Of a DNA stretch of 64,000 bases, positions 25,129-34,635 are shown one piece after another (position 1 is the stretch's first letter; the number at the start of each line of letters is the position of its first letter). The stretch covers positions 124,001-188,000 of the forward strand of contig JAHJNN010000007.1 of assembly GCA_018820765.1 (NCBI GenBank), given 5' to 3'. The notes beneath the pieces were generated by a model. It was given only the letters and a program-made list of their open reading frames with translations. It did no database searches and was not told the DNA's origin. The position numbers were made by a program, and so were the translations under genes. Origin of the DNA: Gammaproteobacteria bacterium. GTDB taxonomy: Bacteria > Pseudomonadota > Gammaproteobacteria > Burkholderiales > Thiobacillaceae.

Positions 25129-25902
25129 TTATTTTCCTTTCCGCGCCAGGTGGTGCAATTCGCGCGCCTTGGCGAGACGGATGAAACGCTGAAACGCGTA
25201 CATGTGGCTGACGACGATGCCGTCGACGCCGTTGACGAATTCGCGGCGCAGGAAGTAGGACTTGAAAAAGGCGAGGAGCGGGATCAGCAGCAGGCTGAAC
25301 GCGGAGGGGTTGCGGTTTTTCCTGAAAAGATCCTGCGCGCGCAAGGAAGAAACTTCATTGGCCTTTTCGACGTGATGGGTGAGCGAGCGGAAGGAACGGT
25401 GGACGACCATCCCTTTCAGATGGCCCACCCGGCCCTCGCGCACCACGACCGAATCGTGCACGGGCGAATCCTTGAAACCGGCCATGGACTTGCGGTACAG
25501 CCGCACGGGGTGGTGGAAGGCCGTCCACCGGTGGCCGCTGTCCTGGAACGGATACAGGGGCAGGATGGGCAGTGTGAAGGCGGCTTCGGACGGGGCCCCT
25601 TTTTCAAACAGTGCGCGGATTTCCGCCGCCAGTTCGGGGGAGATTTCCTCGTCGGCGTCCAGATTCAGCAGCCAGTCGTTGCGGCACAAGCTCTCGCCGA
25701 ACACCTTTTGCGGGCCGTAGCCTCGCCAGGCGTTGAACACCACGCGTGCACCCCGCGACTCGCTCAGCGCCACCGTGTCGTCGCTGCTGCCGCTGTCGAT
25801 GACGATGACTTCGTCGACCCAATCCTTCACGCTGTCGAGGGTGCGGCCGATGCGATCGGCCTCATCCTTGGCGATGATGAAAACGGAGATGGGAAAGCTC
25901 AT
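25129..25902 (-). CDS. Glycosyltransferase family 2, WaaE/KdtX-like
   Basis: 257-residue GT-A enzyme. ISVFIIAKDEADRIGRTLDS and VDEVIVIDSGSSDDTV form the nucleotide-binding part, NDWLLNLDADEEISPELAAE contains the DxD metal site, and FHHPVRLYRKSMAGF plus MVVHRSFRSLTHHVEKANEV are typical of LPS-core beta-glucosyltransferases of the WaaE/KdtX group. A hydrophobic C-terminal stretch (SLLLIPLLAFFKSYFL) may contact the membrane. The name is by family likeness; the acceptor could be LPS core or another lipid-linked glycan. Confidence 0.85.
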   Translation of the reverse strand: MSFPISVFIIAKDEADRIGRTLDSVKDWVDEVIVIDSGSSDDTVALSESRGARVVFNAWRGYGPQKVFGESLCRNDWLLNLDADEEISPELAAEIRALFEKGAPSEAAFTLPILPLYPFQDSGHRWTAFHHPVRLYRKSMAGFKDSPVHDSVVVREGRVGHLKGMVVHRSFRSLTHHVEKANEVSSLRAQDLFRKNRNPSAFSLLLIPLLAFFKSYFLRREFVNGVDGIVVSHMYAFQRFIRLAKARELHHLARKGK

Positions 25903-25907
25903 GGCAC

Positions 25908-26636
25908 TCAGATGTTTCCGTAATAGGCGTCGGCGCCCAGCCGCCCGAGCGAACGGTAGCCTGCCTGCCCCATGAAGGCATCAACCTGATCGAGGGTCTG
26001 CGGCGTCGTTTCCACCTGCAGCACGGCCACATTGTCCGACAAGAACCGGCGCATGCCGGCAAGCGCCATCAGTTCGGCCCCTTCCACATCCATCTTGATC
26101 AGGGCCCGTATCCCGGAGAAGGAGAATGCCTCGTCGAAAACCCGCGACTCGACCTGGATCGATGTCTTGTAGGCGTCCTGCCGGCTTCGCATCTCGGCAG
26201 GCAGCAGCGTGGAAACGCCGGTGGAATTGGGGTCGACGAAGAAATCGATCTGCCCGCTGCGGTCGCTCAGCGCGCAGGTGTGAAGATGCACCCGGTTGTC
26301 CAGGCCATTGAGGTAGAGGTTGGCGCCGAACTGGTGCGCATTGCGCGGCAGGGGTTCGAAGGCGTGGAGATGCGACAGGCTCGGCTCGTCGGACAGCAGC
26401 ATCGAATAGAGGCCGAAATTGGCGCCGATGTCGAAAAAATACTGGAGCTGATGTTCGTGGATGAACTGGCGGCAACGTGCGATCTGCCCGACCTCATAGG
26501 GCCGCCGGATGATGAGTTGCTGATCGATCCAGTTGCGATTGTCCAGCATCCACTTCCGGTTCAGTCGGGAATAGACGCCAAAGCGACTGCGCAGCCGATA
26601 AAGCCGTTTCAACAGACTCCAGTGCAGTTTTTTCAT
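25908..26636 (-). CDS. FkbM-family methyltransferase
   Basis: 242 residues. FkbM fold: SAM motif FFDIGANFGLYSMLLSDEPS near residue 83, LHAFEPLPRNAHQFGANLYL, and the C-terminal LIKMDVEGAELMALAGMRRF with VLQVETT. FkbM enzymes O-methylate sugars or other hydroxyls and are common in O-antigen loci. The ATG at 26636 has AGGA four bases before it; upstream in-frame codons run into the divergent promoter gap. First gene of the minus-strand run; 88 bases separate it from the divergent GT10 gene, and that gap carries AT-rich promoter-like sequence (TGTATTATACG). Confidence 0.85.
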   Translation of the reverse strand: MKKLHWSLLKRLYRLRSRFGVYSRLNRKWMLDNRNWIDQQLIIRRPYEVGQIARCRQFIHEHQLQYFFDIGANFGLYSMLLSDEPSLSHLHAFEPLPRNAHQFGANLYLNGLDNRVHLHTCALSDRSGQIDFFVDPNSTGVSTLLPAEMRSRQDAYKTSIQVESRVFDEAFSFSGIRALIKMDVEGAELMALAGMRRFLSDNVAVLQVETTPQTLDQVDAFMGQAGYRSLGRLGADAYYGNI

Positions 26637-26724
26637 GTGTTCCTGGTGATTCGGCGTTCGACGCGGCGGCACGATAACGCCATGTATTATACGCAAGGCA
26701 AATTCAGTCTCGACCCTACACCCC

Positions 26725-27786
26725 ATGACAACCCAGTCTCCGCGCGCCCCTGAAACGATTCGCGTCAAGGTGCTCTCCCCCATCCCCTCGCGCTATTTTC
26801 TGCATCAGCTTCCCGAGGGAAATCCTGGTTGGGGCAACTGCCGCTTCAGCTTCGATCCGGAAGACCGGGGCTATGACTGGCTGGTGGTTTACGAAGACCT
26901 GCGCACCGCAAACAAGGATGGAAAGCAGGGATTTCAGGAGATGCTGGCCTGCCCGCCCGCACATACGCTCCTCACCACGAGCGAGCCCTCCTCGATCAAG
27001 CATTACGGCAACGCCTATGTCGGTCAGTTTGGCTGCGTGCTGACCAGCCAGGAGGCCTGGGCGCTTCCGCATCCGGGCCGGATCTTCTCTCAGGCCGGCC
27101 TGATCTGGATATACGGCGTCGGCGAAAAGCGCGTCATCTCGTTCGACCAGATGGTCGCGCACCCGCCCACGGAGAAGAGCCGCGATCTGTCCATGGTGTT
27201 CTCCCCCAAGACCATGCGGCACACGCTGCACAAGCAGCGCAATGAATTCATGCGGCGCCTGATGGACCTCATGCCGGAAATGGATGTGTTCGGGCGCGGC
27301 GCGCGTCCGCTGGACGACAAGGCCGAGGCGCTCGATGCCTACCGCTACCACGTGGCCATCGAGAACTACATCGGCCCGCACCACTGGACCGAGAAGCTGT
27401 CCGATGCCTTCCTCGGCCTGACCCTGCCCTTTTACTGCGGTTGCACCAATGCGGCGGATTATTTCCCGGAAGAGAGCTTCATTTCCATCGACATGAAGGA
27501 CCCGGTCGGCGCCGCGCGCATCATCCGCCAGGCCATTGCCGACAACGAGTATGAGAAGCGCCTGCCCTTCATTGTCGAGGCCCGGCGCCGCGTGCTTTTC
27601 GAGCACAACCTGTTTGCCGTGGTGTCGCGCGAAATCGAGAAACGCAATCTCGCCGTTTCACGCACGCCGAATGACGGCGTCATTTACTCGCGCCACGCCT
27701 TGCGCAAGCAAAGCGTGGCACATGGTTTGCGGGACATGTATGGGAAGGCACGCTCGCGGGCAATCCACCTGATTCGCGGTCGCTAG
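26725..27786 (+). CDS. Glycosyltransferase family 10 (fucosyltransferase type)
   Basis: 353 residues. The GT10 signature is strong: YHVAIENYIGPHHWTEKLSD followed by LGLTLPFYCGCTNAADYFPE and ESFISIDM. Family members use GDP-fucose with alpha-1,3/1,4 linkage. Together with the GT11 at 17084 this makes two fucosyltransferase-like genes in one region, pointing to a glycan with fucose or a similar deoxyhexose. The TAG stop falls within a 10-bp stem-loop shared with the converging hisG side. Confidence 0.87.
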   Translation: MTTQSPRAPETIRVKVLSPIPSRYFLHQLPEGNPGWGNCRFSFDPEDRGYDWLVVYEDLRTANKDGKQGFQEMLACPPAHTLLTTSEPSSIKHYGNAYVGQFGCVLTSQEAWALPHPGRIFSQAGLIWIYGVGEKRVISFDQMVAHPPTEKSRDLSMVFSPKTMRHTLHKQRNEFMRRLMDLMPEMDVFGRGARPLDDKAEALDAYRYHVAIENYIGPHHWTEKLSDAFLGLTLPFYCGCTNAADYFPEESFISIDMKDPVGAARIIRQAIADNEYEKRLPFIVEARRRVLFEHNLFAVVSREIEKRNLAVSRTPNDGVIYSRHALRKQSVAHGLRDMYGKARSRAIHLIRGR

Positions 27787-27800
27787 CATCAGCGACCGCG
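27775..27800. terminator. Perfect 10-bp stem-loop between GT10 and hisG
   Basis: CGCGGTCGCT pairs with AGCGACCGCG around a six-base loop (AGCATC) that overlaps the GT10 stop codon. It lies between converging genes and could stop transcription from both sides; no T run follows, so termination is inferred from structure alone. Confidence 0.55.
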
Positions 27801-27826
27801 TCTCGACACCAGTCCAACCGGGCCGC

Positions 27827-28477
27827 TTAGGTCCCGACTGCGGACGAAAACGCGTCGATCACCGGCTGGATCAGGCTGCGCTTGAGCTTGAGCGCCGCCT
27901 GATTGACCACCAGGCGCGAGCTGATGTCGCTGATGTGTTCCACTGCAACAAGGCCGTTGGCCTTGAGCGTGCCGCCGGTGGAGACGAGGTCGACGATGAC
28001 GTCGGACAGGCCGACCAGCGGCGCGAGTTCCATCGAGCCGTAGAGCTTGATGAGGTCGATGTGCACGCCCTTGGACGCGAAGTGGTCGCGCGCCGCGTTG
28101 ACGTATTTGGTGGCGACGCGGATGCGCGCGCCCTGCTTCACCTGCCCTGCGTAGTCGTAGCCTTCGCGCACCGCGACCATCATGCGGCAGCGCGCGATCT
28201 GCAGGTCGAGCGGCTGATACAGCCCGTTGCCGCCGTGTTCGTTCAGCACGTCCTTGCCGGCGATGCCGAGGTCGGCGGCGCCGTATTGCACGTAGGTCGG
28301 CACGTCGCTGGCGCGCACGATGATGAGCCGCACGTCAGCGCGGTTGGTGCCGATGATGAGCTTGCGCGAGGACTCGGGATTCTCGGACGGTGTGATGCCC
28401 GCCGCCGCCAGTAGCGGCAGGGTCTCTTCGAAGATGCGGCCCTTCGACAGGGCCAGCGTGATGCCTGAATAGCTCAT
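27827..28477 (-). CDS. hisG: ATP phosphoribosyltransferase, short form
   Basis: First step of histidine synthesis: ATP plus PRPP gives phosphoribosyl-ATP. The 216-residue protein is the short HisG type, which lacks the C-terminal regulatory domain and works with HisZ. Motifs: [40 protein letters not shown] (PRPP domain), [20 protein letters not shown], and [18 protein letters not shown] 28477 chosen; a TTG six bases upstream is possible. It follows murA by 12 bases in the ibaG-murA-hisG arrangement typical of proteobacteria. Confidence 0.95.
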   Translation of the reverse strand: MSYSGITLALSKGRIFEETLPLLAAAGITPSENPESSRKLIIGTNRADVRLIIVRASDVPTYVQYGAADLGIAGKDVLNEHGGNGLYQPLDLQIARCRMMVAVREGYDYAGQVKQGARIRVATKYVNAARDHFASKGVHIDLIKLYGSMELAPLVGLSDVIVDLVSTGGTLKANGLVAVEHISDISSRLVVNQAALKLKRSLIQPVIDAFSSAVGT

Positions 28478-28489
28478 GATCAACGTCTG

Positions 28490-29743
<1,254 letters not shown>

Positions 29744-29980
29744 TCAGCGGGCCGCCCAGTCTTCGGGGGTGTAGGTTTTCATCGACAGCGCGTGGATCTC
29801 GGCGTGCATGCGGGTGCCCAGCGCGTCATACACCAGACGGTGCTGCTGGATCATGTTCTTGCCGCTGAAGGCCGGGCTGACGATGACCGCCTGGAAATGC
29901 TGGCCGTCGCCGTCGAGTTCGATGTGGTCGCACGGCAGCTTCTCGGTGATCCAGCCTTTGATGTCGTCGGGAGTAACCAT
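29744..29980 (-). CDS. ibaG: BolA/IbaG-family protein
   Basis: 78-residue BolA-fold protein. GDGQHFQAVIVSPAFSGKNM and the conserved QQHRLVYDALGTRMHAEIHA with SMKTYTPEDW identify the family. BolA-type proteins pair with monothiol glutaredoxins to handle [2Fe-2S] clusters; IbaG is linked to acid stress and envelope functions. The ATG at 29980 has AGAGGCG upstream. Placed between the ABC permease (14 bases away) and murA (adjoining), the same order as in E. coli mlaB-ibaG-murA. Confidence 0.92.
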   Translation of the reverse strand: MVTPDDIKGWITEKLPCDHIELDGDGQHFQAVIVSPAFSGKNMIQQHRLVYDALGTRMHAEIHALSMKTYTPEDWAAR

Positions 29981-29993
29981 GCTTGTCGCCTCT

Positions 29994-30749
29994 TCAGTGT
30001 CTGAGTTTGTAGCCGCGTTTGAGCAGCGCCAGGGTGAGCGCGGATATTGCCACAAAGCAGGCACCGGCGACCAGCAGCCCGAGCCAGGGGTCGGTGTCGG
30101 ACTGGCCGACGAACGCATAGCGGAAGCCGTCGATCAGGTAGAACACCGGGTTGAAATGCGACACCGTCTGCCAGAAGGGCGGCAGCGAATGGATCGAATA
30201 GAACACGCCGGACAGGAAGGTGAGCGGCAGGATAAGGAAGTTCTGGAAGGCCGCCAGCTGGTCGTACTTTTCCGCCCAGATGCCCGCCACGATGCCGACC
30301 GCGCCCAGGATGGCGCAGGCCAGCAGCGCGTACGCCAACAGCCAGCCCAGGTGCGGCATCTGCCATGGGGCGAACCACAGCGTCACCGCCCACACGCCGA
30401 GACCCACCACCAGGCCGCGGATCACCGCTGCACCCAGGTAGGCGAGGAAGAATTCCAGGTAGGACAGCGGCGGCAGCAGCACGAACACGATGTTGCCCTG
30501 CATCTTCGACTGGATCAGGCTGGACGAGCTGTTGGCAAACGCGTTCTGCAGCATGCTCATCATCACCAGCCCCGGCACCAGGAAGCTGGTGTAGGAGACG
30601 CCGGGATAGACCTCGACGTGCTCTTCCAGCACATGCGAAAAGATCAGCAGATACAGCAGCGCCGTCACCACGGGGGCGACCACGGTCTGCACCACCACTT
30701 TCCAGAAGCGCAGCATTTCCTTGTAGAACAATGCCGGGAATCCGCTCAT
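29994..30749 (-). CDS. ABC-2 type transporter permease (YadH-like)
   Basis: 251 residues with six predicted membrane segments. The ABC-2 signature is GFPALFYKEMLRFWKVVVQT at the N-terminus, SFLVPGLVMMSMLQNAFANS, and the family loop LILPLTFLSGVFYSIHSLPP. The partner ATPase is at 30936. In betaproteobacteria this pair commonly lies between mlaB and ibaG; its cargo is unknown, with an envelope lipid or glycan plausible. Unusually, 186 bases of REP hairpins separate it from the ATPase gene. Confidence 0.9.
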   Translation of the reverse strand: MSGFPALFYKEMLRFWKVVVQTVVAPVVTALLYLLIFSHVLEEHVEVYPGVSYTSFLVPGLVMMSMLQNAFANSSSSLIQSKMQGNIVFVLLPPLSYLEFFLAYLGAAVIRGLVVGLGVWAVTLWFAPWQMPHLGWLLAYALLACAILGAVGIVAGIWAEKYDQLAAFQNFLILPLTFLSGVFYSIHSLPPFWQTVSHFNPVFYLIDGFRYAFVGQSDTDPWLGLLVAGACFVAISALTLALLKRGYKLRH

Positions 30750-30799
30750 GTGGGCGTCCTCAAATTCGTCTCATCGGGAAATTCGGTAATGACGCACGG

Positions 30800-30918
30800 C
30801 ATTCGGCCCGGGGCGGGCCTCCTACAAAACCCTGGCACACCTGTGGGAGCGGCGCCCTCGCCGCGAAAGCCCGCGCCACGCAGGAGTCCGCATTCGGGCC
30901 GGGGGCGGCCCTCCTACA
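30800..30918. repeat. Cluster of three REP palindromes between ABC ATPase and permease genes
   Basis: Element 1 (30800-30826) ends GGGCCTCCTACA; element 2 (about 30841-30866) is TGTGGGAGCGGCGCCC followed by TCGCCGCG; element 3 (30890-30918) is again CATTCGGGCCGGGGGCGGCC ending CTCCTACA. Elements 1 and 3 are near-identical direct copies and are inverted relative to 14927-14954. No gene fits in the gap 30750-30935. This is the GTAGGAG-type REP family. Confidence 0.8.
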
Positions 30919-30935
30919 ATGGCGCTTGGCTTGAC

Positions 30936-31835
30936 TCATGTCCGCTTCATGATGTCGGTGAAGACATCCTCCAGATCGGGTTCCCGCAGCTGCATTTCGA
31001 GCACGCGCACATTGGCGCCGCGCAGATCGGCCAGCAGGGTTTCCAGTTCGGCATACTCGCTGAAATTGATGCGCCAGCTGCCGTCCGCATCACGCTGCAG
31101 ACGACCCTGCCAGGCGGCCGGCACGGTTTCCGCATCCAGCCGCAGTTGCGCGCAATGTTCGTTGGTCAGTTGCAACAGATTGCGGGTCGTATCACATGCG
31201 ACCACCCGTCCGCTTTTCAGCATGGCGATGCGGCCGCACAGCGCCTCGGCCTCTTCCAGGTAATGCGTGGTCAGGAGGATGGTGTGGCCCTCGCGGTTCA
31301 GCCCGCTGATGAATTCCCACAGCGAGCGGCGCAGGTCGACGTCGACCCCGGCGGTCGGCTCGTCGAGCACGATGACCGGCGGCTTGTGCACCAGCGCCTG
31401 CGCCACCAGCAGGCGCCGCTTCATGCCGCCCGACAGGCTCTGCGTGTTCTTGTCCGCGTGCGGTGTGAGGTCGAGGTGATGCATGATCTCGTCGATCCAG
31501 CCGTCGTTGTGCTTCAGGCCGAAATAGCCGGACTGGATGCGCAGGGTTTCGCGCACGTTGAAGAAGGGATCGTAGACCAGCTCCTGCGGCACCACACCCA
31601 GCGCGCGGCGCGACTGGCGGTAGTCGCGCACCACGTCGTGGCCCATGATGGCGGCATGGCCGGAATCGGCGCGGGTGAGCCCGGCCAGAATGGAAATCAG
31701 GGTGGTCTTGCCGGCGCCGTTGGGGCCCAAGAGGCCGAAGAATTCGCCCGGCTGGATGTCGAGCGAGACGCCGTCGAGCGCCTGGGTGGTGCGAAAGCGC
31801 TTGCGCAGCTCGCCGACCCGGATCGCGGGGTTCAT
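30936..31835 (-). CDS. ABC transporter ATP-binding protein (YadG-like)
   Basis: 299-residue ATPase for the ABC-2 permease. Walker A GLLGPNGAGKTTLISILAG, Q-loop VVPQELVYDPF, signature QSLSGGMKRRLLVAQALVHK, Walker B VIVLDEPTAGVD, and the H-loop TTHYLEEAEALCG are all intact. A C-terminal extension (LDAETVPAAWQGRLQRDADG onward) is the usual DUF4162-like domain. Its start overlaps mlaB's stop (ATGA), so it belongs to the mla operon transcript. Confidence 0.93.
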   Translation of the reverse strand: MNPAIRVGELRKRFRTTQALDGVSLDIQPGEFFGLLGPNGAGKTTLISILAGLTRADSGHAAIMGHDVVRDYRQSRRALGVVPQELVYDPFFNVRETLRIQSGYFGLKHNDGWIDEIMHHLDLTPHADKNTQSLSGGMKRRLLVAQALVHKPPVIVLDEPTAGVDVDLRRSLWEFISGLNREGHTILLTTHYLEEAEALCGRIAMLKSGRVVACDTTRNLLQLTNEHCAQLRLDAETVPAAWQGRLQRDADGSWRINFSEYAELETLLADLRGANVRVLEMQLREPDLEDVFTDIMKRT

Positions 31836-32110
31836 GCCGGCAGCAGCTCGGCCACTCCGTACAGTTCGGCCAGCGTGGTGAAGCTCTCAGGAAAGCCGCT
31901 GCAGGCCAGGTCGCGGCCGGCTAGACGGACCTGCCGCATGGCACTGAAGACCAGCGCGAGGGCGGCCGAATCGGCAACATCGACGCCGCTGAAATCCAGC
32001 GTGTCGATGCCTTTCGCGAGCTGCGGCTGCAGTTCGCGCAGCAGGCCGCCGACGCTGTCGACGGTCACCGCGCCGGTGATGCGGCAGCGCGCGTCGTCAC
32101 AGGCGATCAC
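31832..32110 (-). CDS. mlaB: STAS-domain protein MlaB
   Basis: 92-residue STAS-domain subunit that binds the ATPase MlaF and controls assembly of the MlaFEDB lipid transporter. The pattern GAVTVDSVGGLLRELQPQLA and DTLDFSGVDVADSAALALVF with the conserved DSA(A)L helix cap is visible. Its start overlaps mlaC's stop (ATGA) and its stop overlaps the next ATPase start in the same way, so three genes are translationally linked. Confidence 0.88.
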   Translation of the reverse strand: MIACDDARCRITGAVTVDSVGGLLRELQPQLAKGIDTLDFSGVDVADSAALALVFSAMRQVRLAGRDLACSGFPESFTTLAELYGVAELLPA

Positions 32111-32742
32111 GGGGCTGGACGCGGTGCCGGCTTGGCTTCGCCGCGTGCGGACTGGGTGGCGAGCGTCTTGATCAGTCCGTCGATCCCGCTCTGGCGGATG
32201 GTGTTGGAGAAGGAGGCCCGGTAGTTCGTGACCAAGCTGACGCTGTCGATCGTCACGTCGTAAACCTTCCAGCCGAAGTCCGTCTTGTACATGGCGTAGT
32301 CGATGGGAATGGGCTGTCCGCCCGGCTGGCGGACTTCCGAACGCACGGTCACGTCGGTGTCGCCCGGCTTCATCGCCAGCGGCTTGAATTCGACCGTCTG
32401 GTTGCTGAATGCGGTGAGCGAGCTGGAATAGGTGCGCACCAGCAGGTTGCGGAACTCGGCCACCAACGACTGTTTCTGCTTGGCGGTGGCGCGCGGCCAG
32501 TGCTTGCCGAGGGCCAGCTGGGTCATGCGGTTGAAATCGAAGTTGGGCAGGATTTTGGCCTCGACCAGCTGATACACCTTGCTCAGGTTGCCGTTCTGAA
32601 GCTCCTTGTCCTGTTTCAGGATGGTCAGGACTTCCTGCGTGGTGGTGCGTGCCAGCACGTCGGGCGGGGTGTCGGCGGCCGGCGCGGCCAAGGCATTGGG
32701 CCCCGACAGCAGTGCCAGCAGCAACAAAAATGAGCGCAACAT
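32107..32742 (-). CDS. mlaC: Periplasmic phospholipid-binding protein MlaC
   Basis: 211 residues: signal peptide MLRSFLLLLALLSGPNALA, then the MlaC/Ttg2D fold with YQLVEAKILPNFDFNRMTQL, ALGKHWPRATAKQKQSLVAE, FRNLLVRTYSSSLTAFSNQ and KVYDVTIDSVSLVTNYRASF. MlaC ferries phospholipids between outer and inner membrane complexes. ATG 32742 is the natural start; upstream in-frame codons extend into the 64-base gap after the TolC-like gene. The C-terminus has a short Pro/Ala tail (ARGEAKPAPRPAP). Confidence 0.92.
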   Translation of the reverse strand: MLRSFLLLLALLSGPNALAAPAADTPPDVLARTTTQEVLTILKQDKELQNGNLSKVYQLVEAKILPNFDFNRMTQLALGKHWPRATAKQKQSLVAEFRNLLVRTYSSSLTAFSNQTVEFKPLAMKPGDTDVTVRSEVRQPGGQPIPIDYAMYKTDFGWKVYDVTIDSVSLVTNYRASFSNTIRQSGIDGLIKTLATQSARGEAKPAPRPAP

Positions 32743-32806
32743 GTTCAGAGTTTTCCTGTTCGTAAAAATGGGGGCGGACGTAAGGTGAACGATAGACGCC
32801 CGCGGC

Positions 32807-34171
32807 TTACTTGAGTTCACCCGTCAGGCGCGACAGTTGCGCCACGTTCATGTTGTAGTCGTTGACCGTGCGCAGGTACTCGGTCTGCGCCAGCACATAG
32901 TTCTTGATCGCATCGGCCACCTTGTCGGCGCTTTCGATCCCGGCCGAAAAATCGGCCAGCGTCGCCACCATCCAGCGGCGCGCCGCGGCCGCGCCTTCGG
33001 CGAGGTCGCGCTGGGCGTCATGGTTGGCCCGGGCATTGGCATAGGCCTCGCCCACTTCAAACGGAATGCCCGCCACCGCAAACGCTTTCTTGTGGTTGAG
33101 CGCTTCCAGTTCGGCCTGCGCCTGATTGACGCGCGCGTTGGCGACGCCGAACACGCTGTCCCACTTCATCCCGACCACCGGAGTGAGGCCGCCGCCGTTG
33201 AAGGGGTCGTTGAGATAGGGGTTGTCCAGGCGCTCGCGCTGCGAGGCATAGTTGAACTGCCCGATCACGCCTGCATAGACGTCCGGCATGCGGTCGGCTT
33301 TCTTGGCGGCCACCAGCGCACGGCGGGCGCGCAGCCCGGCCTCCAGTTGTTCCATTTCGGGGCGATCCTGCAAGGCACGCGCCTGCAAATCGGCCAGGTC
33401 GATCTGCGGGAAAGTGACCGGTTCGATGCGGGAATCGGCCACCTGCAGGTCGGCCTGGAGGCCGACGCCGGTCAATACCTTCAAGCCGTCGAGGCTGATT
33501 TTTTCGACTGCGCGCGACTGGTGCACGTATTTGGCGAGCAGGCCCCTGGCGGTTTGCAGCGCATACAGTTCGGATTGCTTGGACTCGCCGGTTTCCTCCT
33601 TGAGGTTGCGCTCGACTGAAGCGATAGTCCGATTCAGCCGCTCCTGCATGTCTTCCAGGAAGAACCGGGTGTCGCGCGCGGTCAGGTAGCCGAAGTAGGC
33701 GCGCTTGGTGTCGTATACCGTGTCGCCGCGGGTCTGCCTGAGTTCGCCCTGCTTGAGGTCGACATTGCCCTGGGCGGCATCGCCGTAGCGCTCGATCTTG
33801 CCGAAGGTGTAGAGCGGCTTGATCAGCGCGAAATCGAGGTGCGTCCAGTCGGACAGGCCGTTGATTTCATCGCCGTCGGTGCGCGGCACCGTTCCGCTGA
33901 ATGTGTTGCCGTCCTGGTAAAACCCGCCCTCCACTTTCGGCGCCAGCCCGATGAAGGCATTGGCACTGACCCGCCAGCCTGCATTGCCCTGCACTTCCTG
34001 CAGCATGCCACGCGCGGCTTCGACCACCTGCTCGCGTTCCTTGATGCGGGGGTCGGCGGCCAGGCTCATTTGCACGGCCTGCTGCAGGTTGACGGTTTCT
34101 GCCTGTGCCGGCAGGGCGGCCAGCATCAGGCCGGCCGTCATGAGGGTTCGGGTGAGTGCGTTGATTTTCAT
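32807..34171 (-). CDS. TolC-family outer-membrane protein within the mla operon
   Basis: 454 residues, signal peptide MKINALTRTLMTAGLMLAAL...AQA, then two TolC-type repeats rich in alpha-helical coiled coil: VNLQQAVQMSLAADPRIKER opens the first, LADLQARALQDRPEMEQLEA the second, and GGLTPVVGMKWDSVFG lies in the second beta part. TolC proteins form trimeric outer-membrane channels with periplasmic tunnels. Its ATG overlaps the mlaD TGA (ATGA), so it is a genuine operon member. It occupies the place where other betaproteobacteria have mlaA (vacJ); no mlaA is seen in the window. A link between MlaD and this channel is inference. Confidence 0.88.
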   Translation of the reverse strand: MKINALTRTLMTAGLMLAALPAQAETVNLQQAVQMSLAADPRIKEREQVVEAARGMLQEVQGNAGWRVSANAFIGLAPKVEGGFYQDGNTFSGTVPRTDGDEINGLSDWTHLDFALIKPLYTFGKIERYGDAAQGNVDLKQGELRQTRGDTVYDTKRAYFGYLTARDTRFFLEDMQERLNRTIASVERNLKEETGESKQSELYALQTARGLLAKYVHQSRAVEKISLDGLKVLTGVGLQADLQVADSRIEPVTFPQIDLADLQARALQDRPEMEQLEAGLRARRALVAAKKADRMPDVYAGVIGQFNYASQRERLDNPYLNDPFNGGGLTPVVGMKWDSVFGVANARVNQAQAELEALNHKKAFAVAGIPFEVGEAYANARANHDAQRDLAEGAAAARRWMVATLADFSAGIESADKVADAIKNYVLAQTEYLRTVNDYNMNVAQLSRLTGELK

Positions 34172-34635
34172 TGTGGCGCTCCTTCTTGAGCCTTACCGTA
34201 TATAAATTGTCCGATCAGATTTTCCAGCACCACGGCCGACTGGGTGAGGGTAATCCGGTCCTGGTCTTTCAAAACCTGGCTGTCGCCGCCTGCTTCCAGC
34301 CCGATATATTGCTCGCCCAGCAAGCCCGAGGTCATGATGGCGGCCGAGGTGTCCTTAGGGAAAGCATAGCGCTTGTCCAGACGAAGGGTGACTGCGGCCT
34401 CGAAGCTTTCATTGTCGAAACTGATGTCCGCCACCCGGCCCACCACCACCCCGGCGCTCTTGACCGGCGCGCGCGGCTTGAGACCGCCTATGTTGTCGAA
34501 ACGGGCGACGACTTCGTAGCTGTTCGATGTGTTTACGGCGCTCATGCTGCCTACCTTGAGTGCCAGAAACAGCAGCGCGGCGATGCCCGTGATGACGAAT
34601 AATCCAACCCACAGGTCGAGTATGGTCTTGTTCAT
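34168..34635 (-). CDS. mlaD: MCE-domain lipid transport protein MlaD
   Basis: 155 residues: one N-terminal membrane anchor (LWVGLFVITGIAALLFLALK) and one MCE domain (YEVVARFDNIGGLKPRAPVK, SAGVVVGRVADISFD, then AIMTSGLLGEQYIGLEAGGD). MlaD forms the hexameric ring that channels lipids above the MlaFE transporter. The C-terminal hydrophobic stretch (AVVLENLIGQFIYG) is the pore helix. Its ATG adjoins the mlaE stop and its own stop overlaps the TolC-like gene's ATG. Confidence 0.95.
   Translation of the reverse strand: MNKTILDLWVGLFVITGIAALLFLALKVGSMSAVNTSNSYEVVARFDNIGGLKPRAPVKSAGVVVGRVADISFDNESFEAAVTLRLDKRYAFPKDTSAAIMTSGLLGEQYIGLEAGGDSQVLKDQDRITLTQSAVVLENLIGQFIYGKAQEGAPQ

Noticed and set aside
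27827..28477. HisG considered truncated because it lacks the C-terminal regulatory domain
   Set aside because: The short HisG form with HisZ is normal in many proteobacteria; the visible catalytic domain is complete.
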